DNA from: Saccharicrinis carchari
GTDB lineage: Bacteria > Bacteroidota > Bacteroidia > Bacteroidales > Marinilabiliaceae
Length of the DNA stretch: 64,000 nucleotides
NCBI RefSeq assembly: GCF_900182605.1
Contig: NZ_FXTB01000009.1
Location: forward strand, 1 to 64,000
Direction: 5' to 3'
Shown: piece by piece, positions 1-6,463 of the stretch
How the letters are laid out: each line of letters starts with the position of its first letter
Numbering within the stretch: the first letter of the stretch is position 1
Made by a program: the position numbers and the translations under genes
Notes under the pieces: model-generated
Told to the model about the DNA's origin: nothing
The model's database searches: none
Seen by the model: only the letters and a program-made list of their open reading frames with translations

Positions 1-54
1 CCGTGATTTTTCATCACGGGAGGTTCCCAGGTTCAAGTCCTGGAAGAGGAGCCA
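1..54 (+). tRNA. 3' part of a tRNA, cut by the window start
   Basis: A T arm is clear: stem CCAGG/CCTGG (27-31 and 39-43) around the loop TTCAAGT, followed by a 7-base acceptor strand, discriminator G and an encoded CCA ending at 54. Upstream is a hairpin CGTGA/TCACG with a TTTTTCA loop, which could be the anticodon arm or, in a class II tRNA, a long variable arm. Read as an anticodon arm it leaves an 8-base variable region and a pyrimidine at position 37, both unusual. The acceptor end with discriminator G resembles tRNA-Asn, but the anticodon does not fit, so no isotype is assigned. Confidence 0.6.
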
Positions 55-60
55 TAAAAA

Positions 61-92
61 AGAGATTGGATTTTTGTCCGGTCTCTTTTTTT
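61..92 (+). terminator. Intrinsic terminator after the tRNA
   Basis: AGAGA at 61-65 pairs with TCTCT at 82-86, extended inward by TGGA/TCC, and is followed by a run of T. It sits 6 bases after the encoded CCA. Confidence 0.65.
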
Positions 93-152
93 GTGGTAAA
101 GATCAAAAAACAGCATGTTGTAACCCGAAGGTGGCAACTAAAATGTTAAAAC

Positions 153-186
153 TTTGTTAAAAATAAAAAAATAAATCCTATATTAG
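153..186 (+). promoter_or_regulatory. Candidate promoter for a short transcript
   Basis: TTTG at 153-156 and TATATTAG at 179-186 approximate the Bacteroidota -33 (TTTG) and -7 (TAnnTTTG) boxes, with 22 bases between them. The predicted start near 193 would give an RNA of about 75 bases ending at the hairpin at 242-269. The -7 box has one mismatch in its conserved part, so this is tentative. Confidence 0.3.
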
Positions 187-241
187 CGCCGGAAAAAAAA
201 TAAATCCTTTTCCCTTAAATCTGAAAAAAATCCTTCATAAG

Positions 242-269
242 AAAGACCCGATAACCCTGGGTCTTTTTT
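242..269 (+). terminator. Intrinsic terminator upstream of the methyltransferase gene
   Basis: AAAGACCC (242-249) and GGGTCTTT (259-266) form a perfect 8-bp stem with a 9-base loop and a T tract. It lies upstream, not downstream, of the nearest plus-strand gene, so it either ends a short RNA from the candidate promoter at 153-186 or attenuates the gene that starts at 352. Confidence 0.6.
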
Positions 270-351
270 GTGTTTATTACTATCGCTTTATTACCGAATG
301 AACCATTTAAGTAGCCTACTGGTTTATCTGCCTAACTAATTATCCAGTTTT

Positions 352-948
352 ATGAAATCATTTTGGAACGAGCGCTATGCCTCAGAAGAGTATATATATG
401 GCACACAGCCCAATCCTCAGGTTAAATCATTTATAGATAGTATCCCTGCCGGAAGAATTCTGTTTCCGGGCGAGGGTGAGGGTCGAAATGCAATTTATGC
501 CGCTATGCGAAATTGGGATGTGGTGGCCTTGGATCAAAGCAGCGTAGCTAAAAATAAAGCAAAAAAATTGGCCGCTAAGTATGGCGTAAGCTTTGAATAT
601 CTTTTAGGAGATATAACTGAAACCAACCTTCAGCCCCAATCTTTTGATGCTGTTGCACTCTCATTTTTTCATCTTCCCCCCCAGCTTAGAAAAGAAATAC
701 ATACTTTTTTGGCCTCACTTGTAAAAGCCGGAGGGAGGTTGTTTGTTGTAGGTTTTTCAAAAGAACAAATACACTACAACAGTGGCGGACCGGGTAATAT
801 CGACATGCTTTATTCAACAAGTATGTTGGCTAATGATTTTGTTGATTTTAAAATTATACGTAATGTTGAGTTTATTTCACAATTAAATGAAGGAGATGGA
901 CATTATGGACCGGCATCGTTAATTGAATTTGAAGCGATAAAAATATAG
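352..948 (+). CDS. Class I SAM-dependent methyltransferase (TehB-like)
   Basis: This 198-residue protein is a small stand-alone cytoplasmic methyltransferase of the TehB/UbiE-like Rossmann type. The SAM-binding motif I is the variant FPGEGEGRNA near residues 38-47, a form seen in a subfamily where the usual GCGTG is replaced by GEGRNA. An acidic motif II residue follows in VVALDQS, and a motif IV-like stretch SFDAVALSFFHLP follows at about residue 100. There is no methyltransferase-specific C-terminal domain, so the substrate cannot be inferred; thiopurine, tellurite and small-molecule substrates are known for relatives. It is monocistronic or loosely paired with the small gene 48 bases downstream. 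The start ATG has no Shine-Dalgarno sequence, as is normal for this phylum. Confidence 0.8.
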   Translation: MKSFWNERYASEEYIYGTQPNPQVKSFIDSIPAGRILFPGEGEGRNAIYAAMRNWDVVALDQSSVAKNKAKKLAAKYGVSFEYLLGDITETNLQPQSFDAVALSFFHLPPQLRKEIHTFLASLVKAGGRLFVVGFSKEQIHYNSGGPGNIDMLYSTSMLANDFVDFKIIRNVEFISQLNEGDGHYGPASLIEFEAIKI

Positions 949-996
949 GGCTTGGCAGAAAATGAAATATTAGTAATTTTGAATTAAATTATAATA

Positions 997-1329
997 ATGG
1001 AATATAAAGACGAGAGTTGGGAAGAAATGCTTTTAAAGGTAAGCAAAAAGTTTAAGGTGTTGGCCGATTTTGATTTTCTGCTTTTCCTGATTGGGATACA
1101 GGAGAGAGGTACAGGATATATAAAATACTCGAAAGAGGAAAAAATGGATCTGATAAATCTGGGGCGCTGTGTTTTATTTCGGCACAAAGGGTTTTATGCC
1201 TCAAATGGTACTGACGAGGAAGGGTGGCCTACTTTTACCGTGCTTAAGCAATTAGAAGAATTAGCCCCTTCGGAAAGGGAAAGAATACTTAAACAGGCGA
1301 TGATCGAATATTTCGACGATAAATTATAA
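997..1329 (+). CDS. Conserved hypothetical protein, 110 residues
   Basis: I do not recognise a named family. The protein is soluble, rich in charged residues and probably alpha-helical. It begins with an acidic MEYKDESWEEML segment, has a hydrophobic FDFLLFLIGIQ patch near residue 25 and ends in a helical segment (SERERILKQAMIEYF). No signal peptide or membrane segment is present. The motif RHKGFYASNGTDEEGWP in the middle is the most distinctive part. It starts 48 bases after the methyltransferase gene and may be cotranscribed with it. The length and composition look like a real gene, and the overlapping antisense frame at 984-1187 is weaker. Confidence 0.65.
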   Translation: MEYKDESWEEMLLKVSKKFKVLADFDFLLFLIGIQERGTGYIKYSKEEKMDLINLGRCVLFRHKGFYASNGTDEEGWPTFTVLKQLEELAPSERERILKQAMIEYFDDKL

Positions 1330-1400
1330 GTATCCTTTAAGTTTAGTGTCGTCTCGTTTCTTAATCTTGATATACATAATCTTGACTTTAGTTTATACTT

Positions 1401-2270
1401 ATGAAAAAAACCACCTCGTTCATATGGGCTTTTCTTTTTATGGCCATTGTTGCCTGTTCGTCTAAGTCGGGCGAGCCCATTGTGCGTATAAAAACCAATT
1501 ACGGAAACCTGAAGCTAAAGCTTTACAACGAAACCCCTGTACATCGTGATAATTTTTTAAAGCTGGCGAAAGAAGGTTATTTTAACGGAACGCTGTTTCA
1601 CCGAGTCATCAAAAATTTTATGATTCAGGGAGGCGACCCGGATTCTAAAAATGCGCAAGGTGGTGTGGCACTCGGTCAAGGCGGACCCGGCTATACTTTA
1701 CCTGCAGAAATAGATTACCCAAAGTTTTTTCATAAGAAAGGGGCGCTGGCTGCAGCCCGCGAAGGAGATAGGCAAAATCCGGAAAGACGATCTTCGGGCT
1801 CGCAGTTTTACATTGTGCAGGGCGAGATAAGTAACGATTCCAAGTTAACCAAACTTGAGAACAAATTTAGGGAGGATAAAAAACGAGAAATATTTAACCA
1901 AGTGCTTGCACAATACGAAGATTCATTAAATACGCTTCAACAATTAGGCGACCAGGATAGCATGATGGATATGCAAAAGTTTGTGATGGGCGAGGTGCAG
2001 AAACAATACGCCGCACAGCCCGAATTTACTATGCCCGAAAGGGTAAAAGAAATATATAAAACGCGCGGTGGCACGCCGCATTTGGATGGTGGTTATACCG
2101 TTTTTGGTGAGGTAATAGAGGATAAAACCTTATTTGAACAAATAGCTTCATTGTTTGGCCGCCGTTATGGCCTGGAGGTGATAGAGCGGATTGCACAGGA
2201 ACAAACTGATGGCCGCAACAGACCGTTGAAAGATGTGGTGATATTGGATGTAAAGGTAATCAGGGAGTAA
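1401..2270 (+). CDS. Cyclophilin-type peptidyl-prolyl isomerase, lipoprotein
   Basis: A 289-residue exported prolyl cis-trans isomerase. The N-terminus is an SPII signal with lipobox IVAC and the lipid-bearing Cys at about residue 19, so it should be tethered to a membrane in the envelope. The cyclophilin core has the catalytic motif FHRVIKNFMIQGGD (Arg, Phe and Gln of the active site) and SGSQFYIVQG. A helical insert of roughly 60 residues (KLENKFREDKKRE and on) separates this from the last core motif TPHLDGGYTVFGEV. This insert is shared in position with the next two genes. It is the first of three tandem paralogues, 13 bases ahead of the second, and the set is likely one operon. Likely role: folding of secreted or outer-membrane proteins. 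Confidence 0.9.
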   Translation: MKKTTSFIWAFLFMAIVACSSKSGEPIVRIKTNYGNLKLKLYNETPVHRDNFLKLAKEGYFNGTLFHRVIKNFMIQGGDPDSKNAQGGVALGQGGPGYTLPAEIDYPKFFHKKGALAAAREGDRQNPERRSSGSQFYIVQGEISNDSKLTKLENKFREDKKREIFNQVLAQYEDSLNTLQQLGDQDSMMDMQKFVMGEVQKQYAAQPEFTMPERVKEIYKTRGGTPHLDGGYTVFGEVIEDKTLFEQIASLFGRRYGLEVIERIAQEQTDGRNRPLKDVVILDVKVIRE

Positions 2271-2283
2271 AGTAGATTAGAGA

Positions 2284-3078
2284 ATGAAAAAGTGCTTTGT
2301 TACAGCGATATTTGTATTTTGGACTTGCCTTGGCTATGCACAAAGTAAAAACGTAATTTTATCTACCACCTTGGGCGATATTAAAATTATGCTTTACGAT
2401 GATACGCCTAAGCATAGAGATAGCTTTTTAAAGTTGGCCAAGGAAGGTCATTACGATGGTACCTTATTTTATCGGGTGGTAAAAGACTTTGTGATTCAGG
2501 GTGGATCGTCCGATTCTAAAAATGCAGCCCCCGGTAAACACATCGGTTACGGCAGTTCAAAATTAACCATCGATTCGGAGTTTCGCGAAAATAGGTTTCA
2601 TAAAAAAGGAGCCATTTGTGCTCCACGCCAGCCCGAGGATATCAATCATTTTTTAATGTCGGACATTAGCCAGTTCTATATTGTGCAAGGCAGGGTTTAT
2701 ACCAATAAAGAGCTGGATTTGCTGGAGAAGGCTACCAATAATCCTATTATGATTAAATTAAAAAAAGAGTTTTACCTGCCGCATAAAGAAAAACTTAAAA
2801 AGCTAAAAGCGGACGACCCACACGAGTTTAACCGGCTACTGCGTGAGATAAAGGAAAAGATTGCCTTTGAGTACGCCTTATCTAACAAGTTGGAGTTTAG
2901 CCCGGAGCAACGTGAGGTTTATACTTCAATTGGTGGACTGCCCGAGCTCGACGGCGAGTACACTGTTTTTGGCGAGGTGATAAGCGGATTTAATGTAATG
3001 GAACAAATAGCAGCTTTAAAAACCGATAAAAACAACCGTCCTTTAAAAGATGTTAAGCTGGTGCTTAGGTTGCTGTAG
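2284..3078 (+). CDS. Cyclophilin-type peptidyl-prolyl isomerase, exported
   Basis: The second of the tandem cyclophilins, 264 residues. It has a cleavable signal peptide ending near GYAQS with no lipobox Cys, so it is probably free in the periplasm, unlike its two lipoprotein neighbours. The core motif FYRVVKDFVIQGG keeps the catalytic Arg, Phe and Gln, and SQFYIVQG and LDGEYTVFGEV are also present. The usual loop before SQFYIV is altered to NHFLMSDI. The helical insert is again present between the two halves of the core. It starts 13 bases after the previous gene and ends 9 bases before the next, which supports an operon produced by tandem duplication. Confidence 0.88.
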   Translation: MKKCFVTAIFVFWTCLGYAQSKNVILSTTLGDIKIMLYDDTPKHRDSFLKLAKEGHYDGTLFYRVVKDFVIQGGSSDSKNAAPGKHIGYGSSKLTIDSEFRENRFHKKGAICAPRQPEDINHFLMSDISQFYIVQGRVYTNKELDLLEKATNNPIMIKLKKEFYLPHKEKLKKLKADDPHEFNRLLREIKEKIAFEYALSNKLEFSPEQREVYTSIGGLPELDGEYTVFGEVISGFNVMEQIAALKTDKNNRPLKDVKLVLRLL

Positions 3079-3087
3079 CTTTGCCAT

Positions 3088-4386
3088 ATGAATAAATTAG
3101 GAATAATATTGTTAGTGAGCCTTATATTGGTTGGATGTAAATCCGGCCAGGAAAGAAAGGGTAGTACCAAGCCGGAGAATATCCGACCCAAAGGATCGTA
3201 TCAGCGCAATATCAAAGGCATTGTACGCATTCAAACCTACGATCACTACAACCGCACGCTAAAAAAGGGATATGGATTTTACATTACCGCTAACCTACTG
3301 GTTACCCATCTCGATTTAATAAAAGGTGCTTTTAAAGCCAAAGCGGCCATTATCGGATCCGATAATTATAACGATGTGGCAGGCTATACCGCGTACAGTA
3401 TTGATCAAAACTTAGTGATATTAAAAACGTGGAAGAAAAATCTAAATTATCTGGATATTGATAAGGCTATTAGAAGTATCCCCGACACAGTGGCAGGACT
3501 CTACCGCAAGCAAAAAAAAATGTATGCTCCAAAGGCAGCGGTAAAAAGGCTGGAGCAGGACTCTATTACCCATTACCTCCTGAGTCGGGAAATTTATAAC
3601 GGTTTGCCTGCTTTTAATTATCTGCACCATCTGGTTGGTCTGGTACAAAGCATGGATACCGACACAGGTCGTGTTTCCGTTTTGATTCCTTCAGCTAACA
3701 TTGCCGCACTGGCAAAAAATCAATTGGAGCAGCCGGCATCTATCTACGAACTTCGTAATAAATCCAATAAAGTTTATCCATCCTACAAAAGTATTGAGGC
3801 ATTTAGGATAGTGACCAGCATGGGCAACATCACCATAAAACTGGATAATCGAACCCCCGTTTTCCGTGATAACTTTATAAAATTGGTGAGCGATCAGTTT
3901 TACGATAGCCTGCTGGTGCACAGGGTTATACACAATTTTTTGATTCAAACCGGTGCGGCCGACAGTAAATATGCGGATAAAGATGACATAGTTGGCTGGC
4001 AGGGGCCCGGTTACGATTTAAAAACAAATGTGGTGCCCGGATTATATCATAAGCGAGGTGCTGTAGCCGCATCAAAAATGCCGGCAGAGCGCAACCCCAG
4101 GAACCGATCCGATGGTTCGCAGTTTTATATTGTTTCCGGAAGACTTTTCACCTTGGACGAATTAAAAGATCTTGAAAAAGATAAAGGAATAAAGTTTACC
4201 CAACAACAAATAAACACTTATACCACGCTTGGGGGTGCACCACATCTCGACGGAGATTATACCGTATTTGGAGAGGTGATCGGAGGAATGGATGTGGTAG
4301 ATAAAATTGCCGCCGCTAAAACCTATGCTGTTGATAGGCCGGTTGATGATATCAGAATATTAAAAATTGAGATGTTAAGAAAATAG
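3088..4386 (+). CDS. Lipoprotein: degenerate trypsin-like domain fused to cyclophilin
   Basis: A 432-residue fusion protein. Residues 1-17 are an SPII signal with lipobox LVGC. Residues about 42-215 resemble a trypsin/HtrA-like protease: GYGFYITANLLVTHLDLIKGA matches the segment around the catalytic His, NLVILK the Asp segment, and NGLPAFN the Ser segment. The triad is lost, with Asp76 at the His position, Asn108 at the Asp position and Asn171 at the Ser position. Residues about 235-430 are a full cyclophilin with HRVIHNFLIQ, GSQFYIVSG and HLDGDYTVFGEV. It is therefore predicted to be an isomerase with a non-catalytic, perhaps substrate-binding, module. It is the last gene of the tandem cyclophilin operon. 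The protease assignment rests on motif pattern only. Confidence 0.75.
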   Translation: MNKLGIILLVSLILVGCKSGQERKGSTKPENIRPKGSYQRNIKGIVRIQTYDHYNRTLKKGYGFYITANLLVTHLDLIKGAFKAKAAIIGSDNYNDVAGYTAYSIDQNLVILKTWKKNLNYLDIDKAIRSIPDTVAGLYRKQKKMYAPKAAVKRLEQDSITHYLLSREIYNGLPAFNYLHHLVGLVQSMDTDTGRVSVLIPSANIAALAKNQLEQPASIYELRNKSNKVYPSYKSIEAFRIVTSMGNITIKLDNRTPVFRDNFIKLVSDQFYDSLLVHRVIHNFLIQTGAADSKYADKDDIVGWQGPGYDLKTNVVPGLYHKRGAVAASKMPAERNPRNRSDGSQFYIVSGRLFTLDELKDLEKDKGIKFTQQQINTYTTLGGAPHLDGDYTVFGEVIGGMDVVDKIAAAKTYAVDRPVDDIRILKIEMLRK

Positions 4387-4420
4387 GTTTTTAAAATTTT
4401 GGGCGGTCAATAGGGTATGC

Positions 4421-4478
4421 TTAAAAACCCCAAAGGAGTTGGCTGTGCATAAGCCCTGTATTTATCCGGGGCTTATGT
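4421..4478. repeat. Dispersed hairpin element, copy 1 of 2
   Basis: CATAAGCCC (4448-4456) pairs perfectly with GGGCTTATG (4469-4477). The whole block from 4421 aligns with 26797-26854, sharing CC.AGGA....TGTGCATAA before the stem and TTTATC.GGGG.TTATGT after it. The stem differs by a G-C to C-G swap that keeps pairing. It may act as a terminator for the cyclophilin operon, but it lacks a strong T tract on the plus strand. Confidence 0.6.
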
Positions 4479-4570
4479 AAAGGTTATCTCGTAGGGATCA
4501 AAGATTCTTACTCTGCACGGAAAAACTTATTTCATAAGTTAAATCCTACCAATCTTTTGATCCTTTTGAT

Positions 4571-4578
4571 TAAATTTG
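4571..4578 (+). promoter_or_regulatory. -7 promoter box for pheS
   Basis: TAAATTTG matches the Bacteroidota -7 consensus TAnnTTTG exactly. It predicts transcription from about 4585, which rules out the in-frame TTG at 4576 as a start codon and supports ATG 4612. No well-spaced TTTG -33 box was found. Confidence 0.5.
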
Positions 4579-4611
4579 CAGATTCTGGATAACGATAAAA
4601 AAAAGCTGATT

Positions 4612-5631
4612 ATGCTCGATAAAATAAAAGCACTGCGCGAAGAGATACAACAATTGACCGCCCAAACAGCGGATGAGGCCGAACATCTGCGGATAAAATA
4701 CCTCAGTAAAAAAGGCATCATACCCCAATTGTTTAACGATTTTAAAACAGTGCCCAACGAGCAGAAACGGGAAGTGGGTCAATTAATTAACGTGCTTAAA
4801 ACGGAAGCCCACGATTTTATTGGGGCATTAAAGGAGCAGTTCGCCCATACCGATGTACGAGGTGCAGGATCCGACCTAACCCTTCCCGGAACCCTCATGA
4901 AGCTGGGCAGTCGTCATCCTTTATCGCTAGTGCGTAACGAGATAGTGGATATTTTTGCACGCTTGGGTTTCAATATTGCCGAAGGCCCCGAAATAGAGGA
5001 TGATTTTCATGTTTTTACGGCACTCAACTTTCCCGAGGAACACCCGGCACGTGATATGCAAGACACCTTTTTTATCGAAAAAGATCCTGATGTGCTGTTA
5101 CGAACGCATACCTCGTCGGTTCAGGTGCGGGTGATGGAAAATACACAACCCCCCATCCGCTCTATTTTTCCGGGTCGTGTGTTCCGCAACGAGGCTATAT
5201 CCGCGCGTGCTCATTGTATATTTCATCAGGTAGAAGGTTTGTATATCGATGAAAATGTATCTTTTGCTGACCTAAGGCAGACCTTGCTTTATTTTGCTAA
5301 AGAAATGTTTGGTGAAAAAACGCAGATACGATTACGACCATCTTATTTCCCTTTTACCGAGCCATCCGCCGAAATGGATATTTCGTGCAGCTTATGCGGG
5401 GGTAAGGGTTGTAACGTTTGTAAATACACGGGATGGGTCGAGATTTTGGGTTGCGGCATGGTAGATCCACATGTTTTGGACTACTCCAATATAGACAGTG
5501 AAAAATATACCGGCTTTGCATTTGGCATGGGCATTGAACGGATTACCATGCTTAAATATCAGATAAAGGACATTAGATTATTTTTTGAAAACGATGTGCG
5601 TTTTCTGGAACAGTTTAAAGCAAATATTTAA
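4612..5631 (+). CDS. pheS: Phenylalanine--tRNA ligase alpha subunit
   Basis: PheS, 339 residues, charges tRNA-Phe as part of the alpha2-beta2 PheST enzyme in the cytoplasm. An N-terminal coiled coil (residues about 1-85) is followed by the class II synthetase core, with TLPG...GSRHPLS, the motif 2 region VFRNEAISARAH, FTEPSAEMDI and the C-terminal motif 3 GFAFGMGIERITMLKY. A CSLCGGKGCNVC stretch is typical of this subunit. The open frame extends 12 codons upstream to a TTG, but that codon lies inside the -7 box, so ATG 4612 was chosen; it gives the family's usual N-terminus. pheT is not adjacent in this window, as is common in this phylum. It is convergent with pdxH and shares a terminator with it. 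Confidence 0.97.
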   Translation: MLDKIKALREEIQQLTAQTADEAEHLRIKYLSKKGIIPQLFNDFKTVPNEQKREVGQLINVLKTEAHDFIGALKEQFAHTDVRGAGSDLTLPGTLMKLGSRHPLSLVRNEIVDIFARLGFNIAEGPEIEDDFHVFTALNFPEEHPARDMQDTFFIEKDPDVLLRTHTSSVQVRVMENTQPPIRSIFPGRVFRNEAISARAHCIFHQVEGLYIDENVSFADLRQTLLYFAKEMFGEKTQIRLRPSYFPFTEPSAEMDISCSLCGGKGCNVCKYTGWVEILGCGMVDPHVLDYSNIDSEKYTGFAFGMGIERITMLKYQIKDIRLFFENDVRFLEQFKANI

Positions 5632-5641
5632 TTTAAGACTA

Positions 5642-5675
5642 CCGAGGGTTATACTGCAAGCGAAACCCTCGGCTT
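5642..5675. terminator. Bidirectional terminator between pheS and pdxH
   Basis: CCGAGGGTT (5642-5650) pairs perfectly with AACCCTCGG (5664-5672), with a 13-base loop, in the 50-bp gap between two convergent genes. T-rich flanks are short. Confidence 0.65.
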
Positions 5676-5681
5676 TGGAAT

Positions 5682-6314
5682 TTAAGGTGCCAATCGTTCC
5701 CGTACCCAATCTTTCCCGCTTAATCTGTACCTGATTCTATCGTGCAAGCGGCTGGCTCGTCCTTGCCAAAACTCTATTTCGTTGGGCAACAATGCATATC
5801 CACCCCAATGTTTAGGTCGTTGGATAAGCCCTTTTTTGGCTTCCTCCAACAGTTCCTTTAATTCATCCCTACTTTCAATTACCTGGCTTTGTGGCGAAGC
5901 GATGGCCCCGATACGGCTATCCAGCGGACGCGAATCAAAATAGGCGTTGCTATCGGAGATGGATACTTTAGATACCGTGCCCGTTATACGTACCTGCCGC
6001 TCTAATAAAGGCCAAAAAAAATTGAGCGTAGCATGATGATTATGCGCCAAGTCCTTTCCTTTATGGCTGTCGTAATTGGTGTAAAACCAAAAGCCGGTGT
6101 TATCGTCCAGTTTTTTTAGTAGTACGATTCGTGCAGAGGGTATGGCATCGGGCGAAACTGTGCAGAGAGTCATGGCGGTTGGTTCGGGCTGTTCGCTTTC
6201 GATGGCCTCATTGAGCCATAGCCTAAACTGATGCACGGGATTCTCAACAACTGTGTCCTCGCTTAGTTCCTTTTGGGTAAAATCTTTTCTGATATTTGAT
6301 AAGTCTTTATTCAT
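5682..6314 (-). CDS. pdxH: Pyridoxamine 5'-phosphate oxidase
   Basis: PdxH, 210 residues, FMN-dependent. It oxidises pyridoxamine or pyridoxine 5'-phosphate to pyridoxal 5'-phosphate in vitamin B6 synthesis and salvage. Recognisable segments are SARIVLLKKLDDNTGFWFYTN, ending in a Lys-rich FMN-binding part (SHKGKDL), WPLLERQVRITG, and the C-terminal family signature EIEFWQGRASRLHDR followed by RYRL and WVRERLAP. Length and motif order match the bacterial enzyme. It stands alone on the minus strand, convergent with pheS. Neither flanking gene belongs to B6 metabolism. Confidence 0.96.
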   Translation of the reverse strand: MNKDLSNIRKDFTQKELSEDTVVENPVHQFRLWLNEAIESEQPEPTAMTLCTVSPDAIPSARIVLLKKLDDNTGFWFYTNYDSHKGKDLAHNHHATLNFFWPLLERQVRITGTVSKVSISDSNAYFDSRPLDSRIGAIASPQSQVIESRDELKELLEEAKKGLIQRPKHWGGYALLPNEIEFWQGRASRLHDRIRYRLSGKDWVRERLAP

Positions 6315-6463
6315 TTTAAAAAATAGTGAGACAGTTTTATAATAGAGCTTTTAATACAGTGCCGGGTAGACGCAATCAAGCCTCCACATTTTATGATGTT
6401 TTGCTATAGCTATTTTTCAATAACGGTTTGCATACGTAATGAACATGGAATCCATCCAAAAGT

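Noticed and set aside
1-54. Assigning the left-edge RNA to tmRNA or to a specific tRNA isotype
   Set aside because: The tmRNA 3' end has a GGTTCGA-type T loop and different acceptor; the anticodon arm is ambiguous without the missing 5' part.
4576-4611. An upstream TTG start for pheS, adding 12 residues
   Set aside because: The TTG lies within the exact -7 promoter box 4571-4578, and the ATG at 4612 gives the normal PheS N-terminus.
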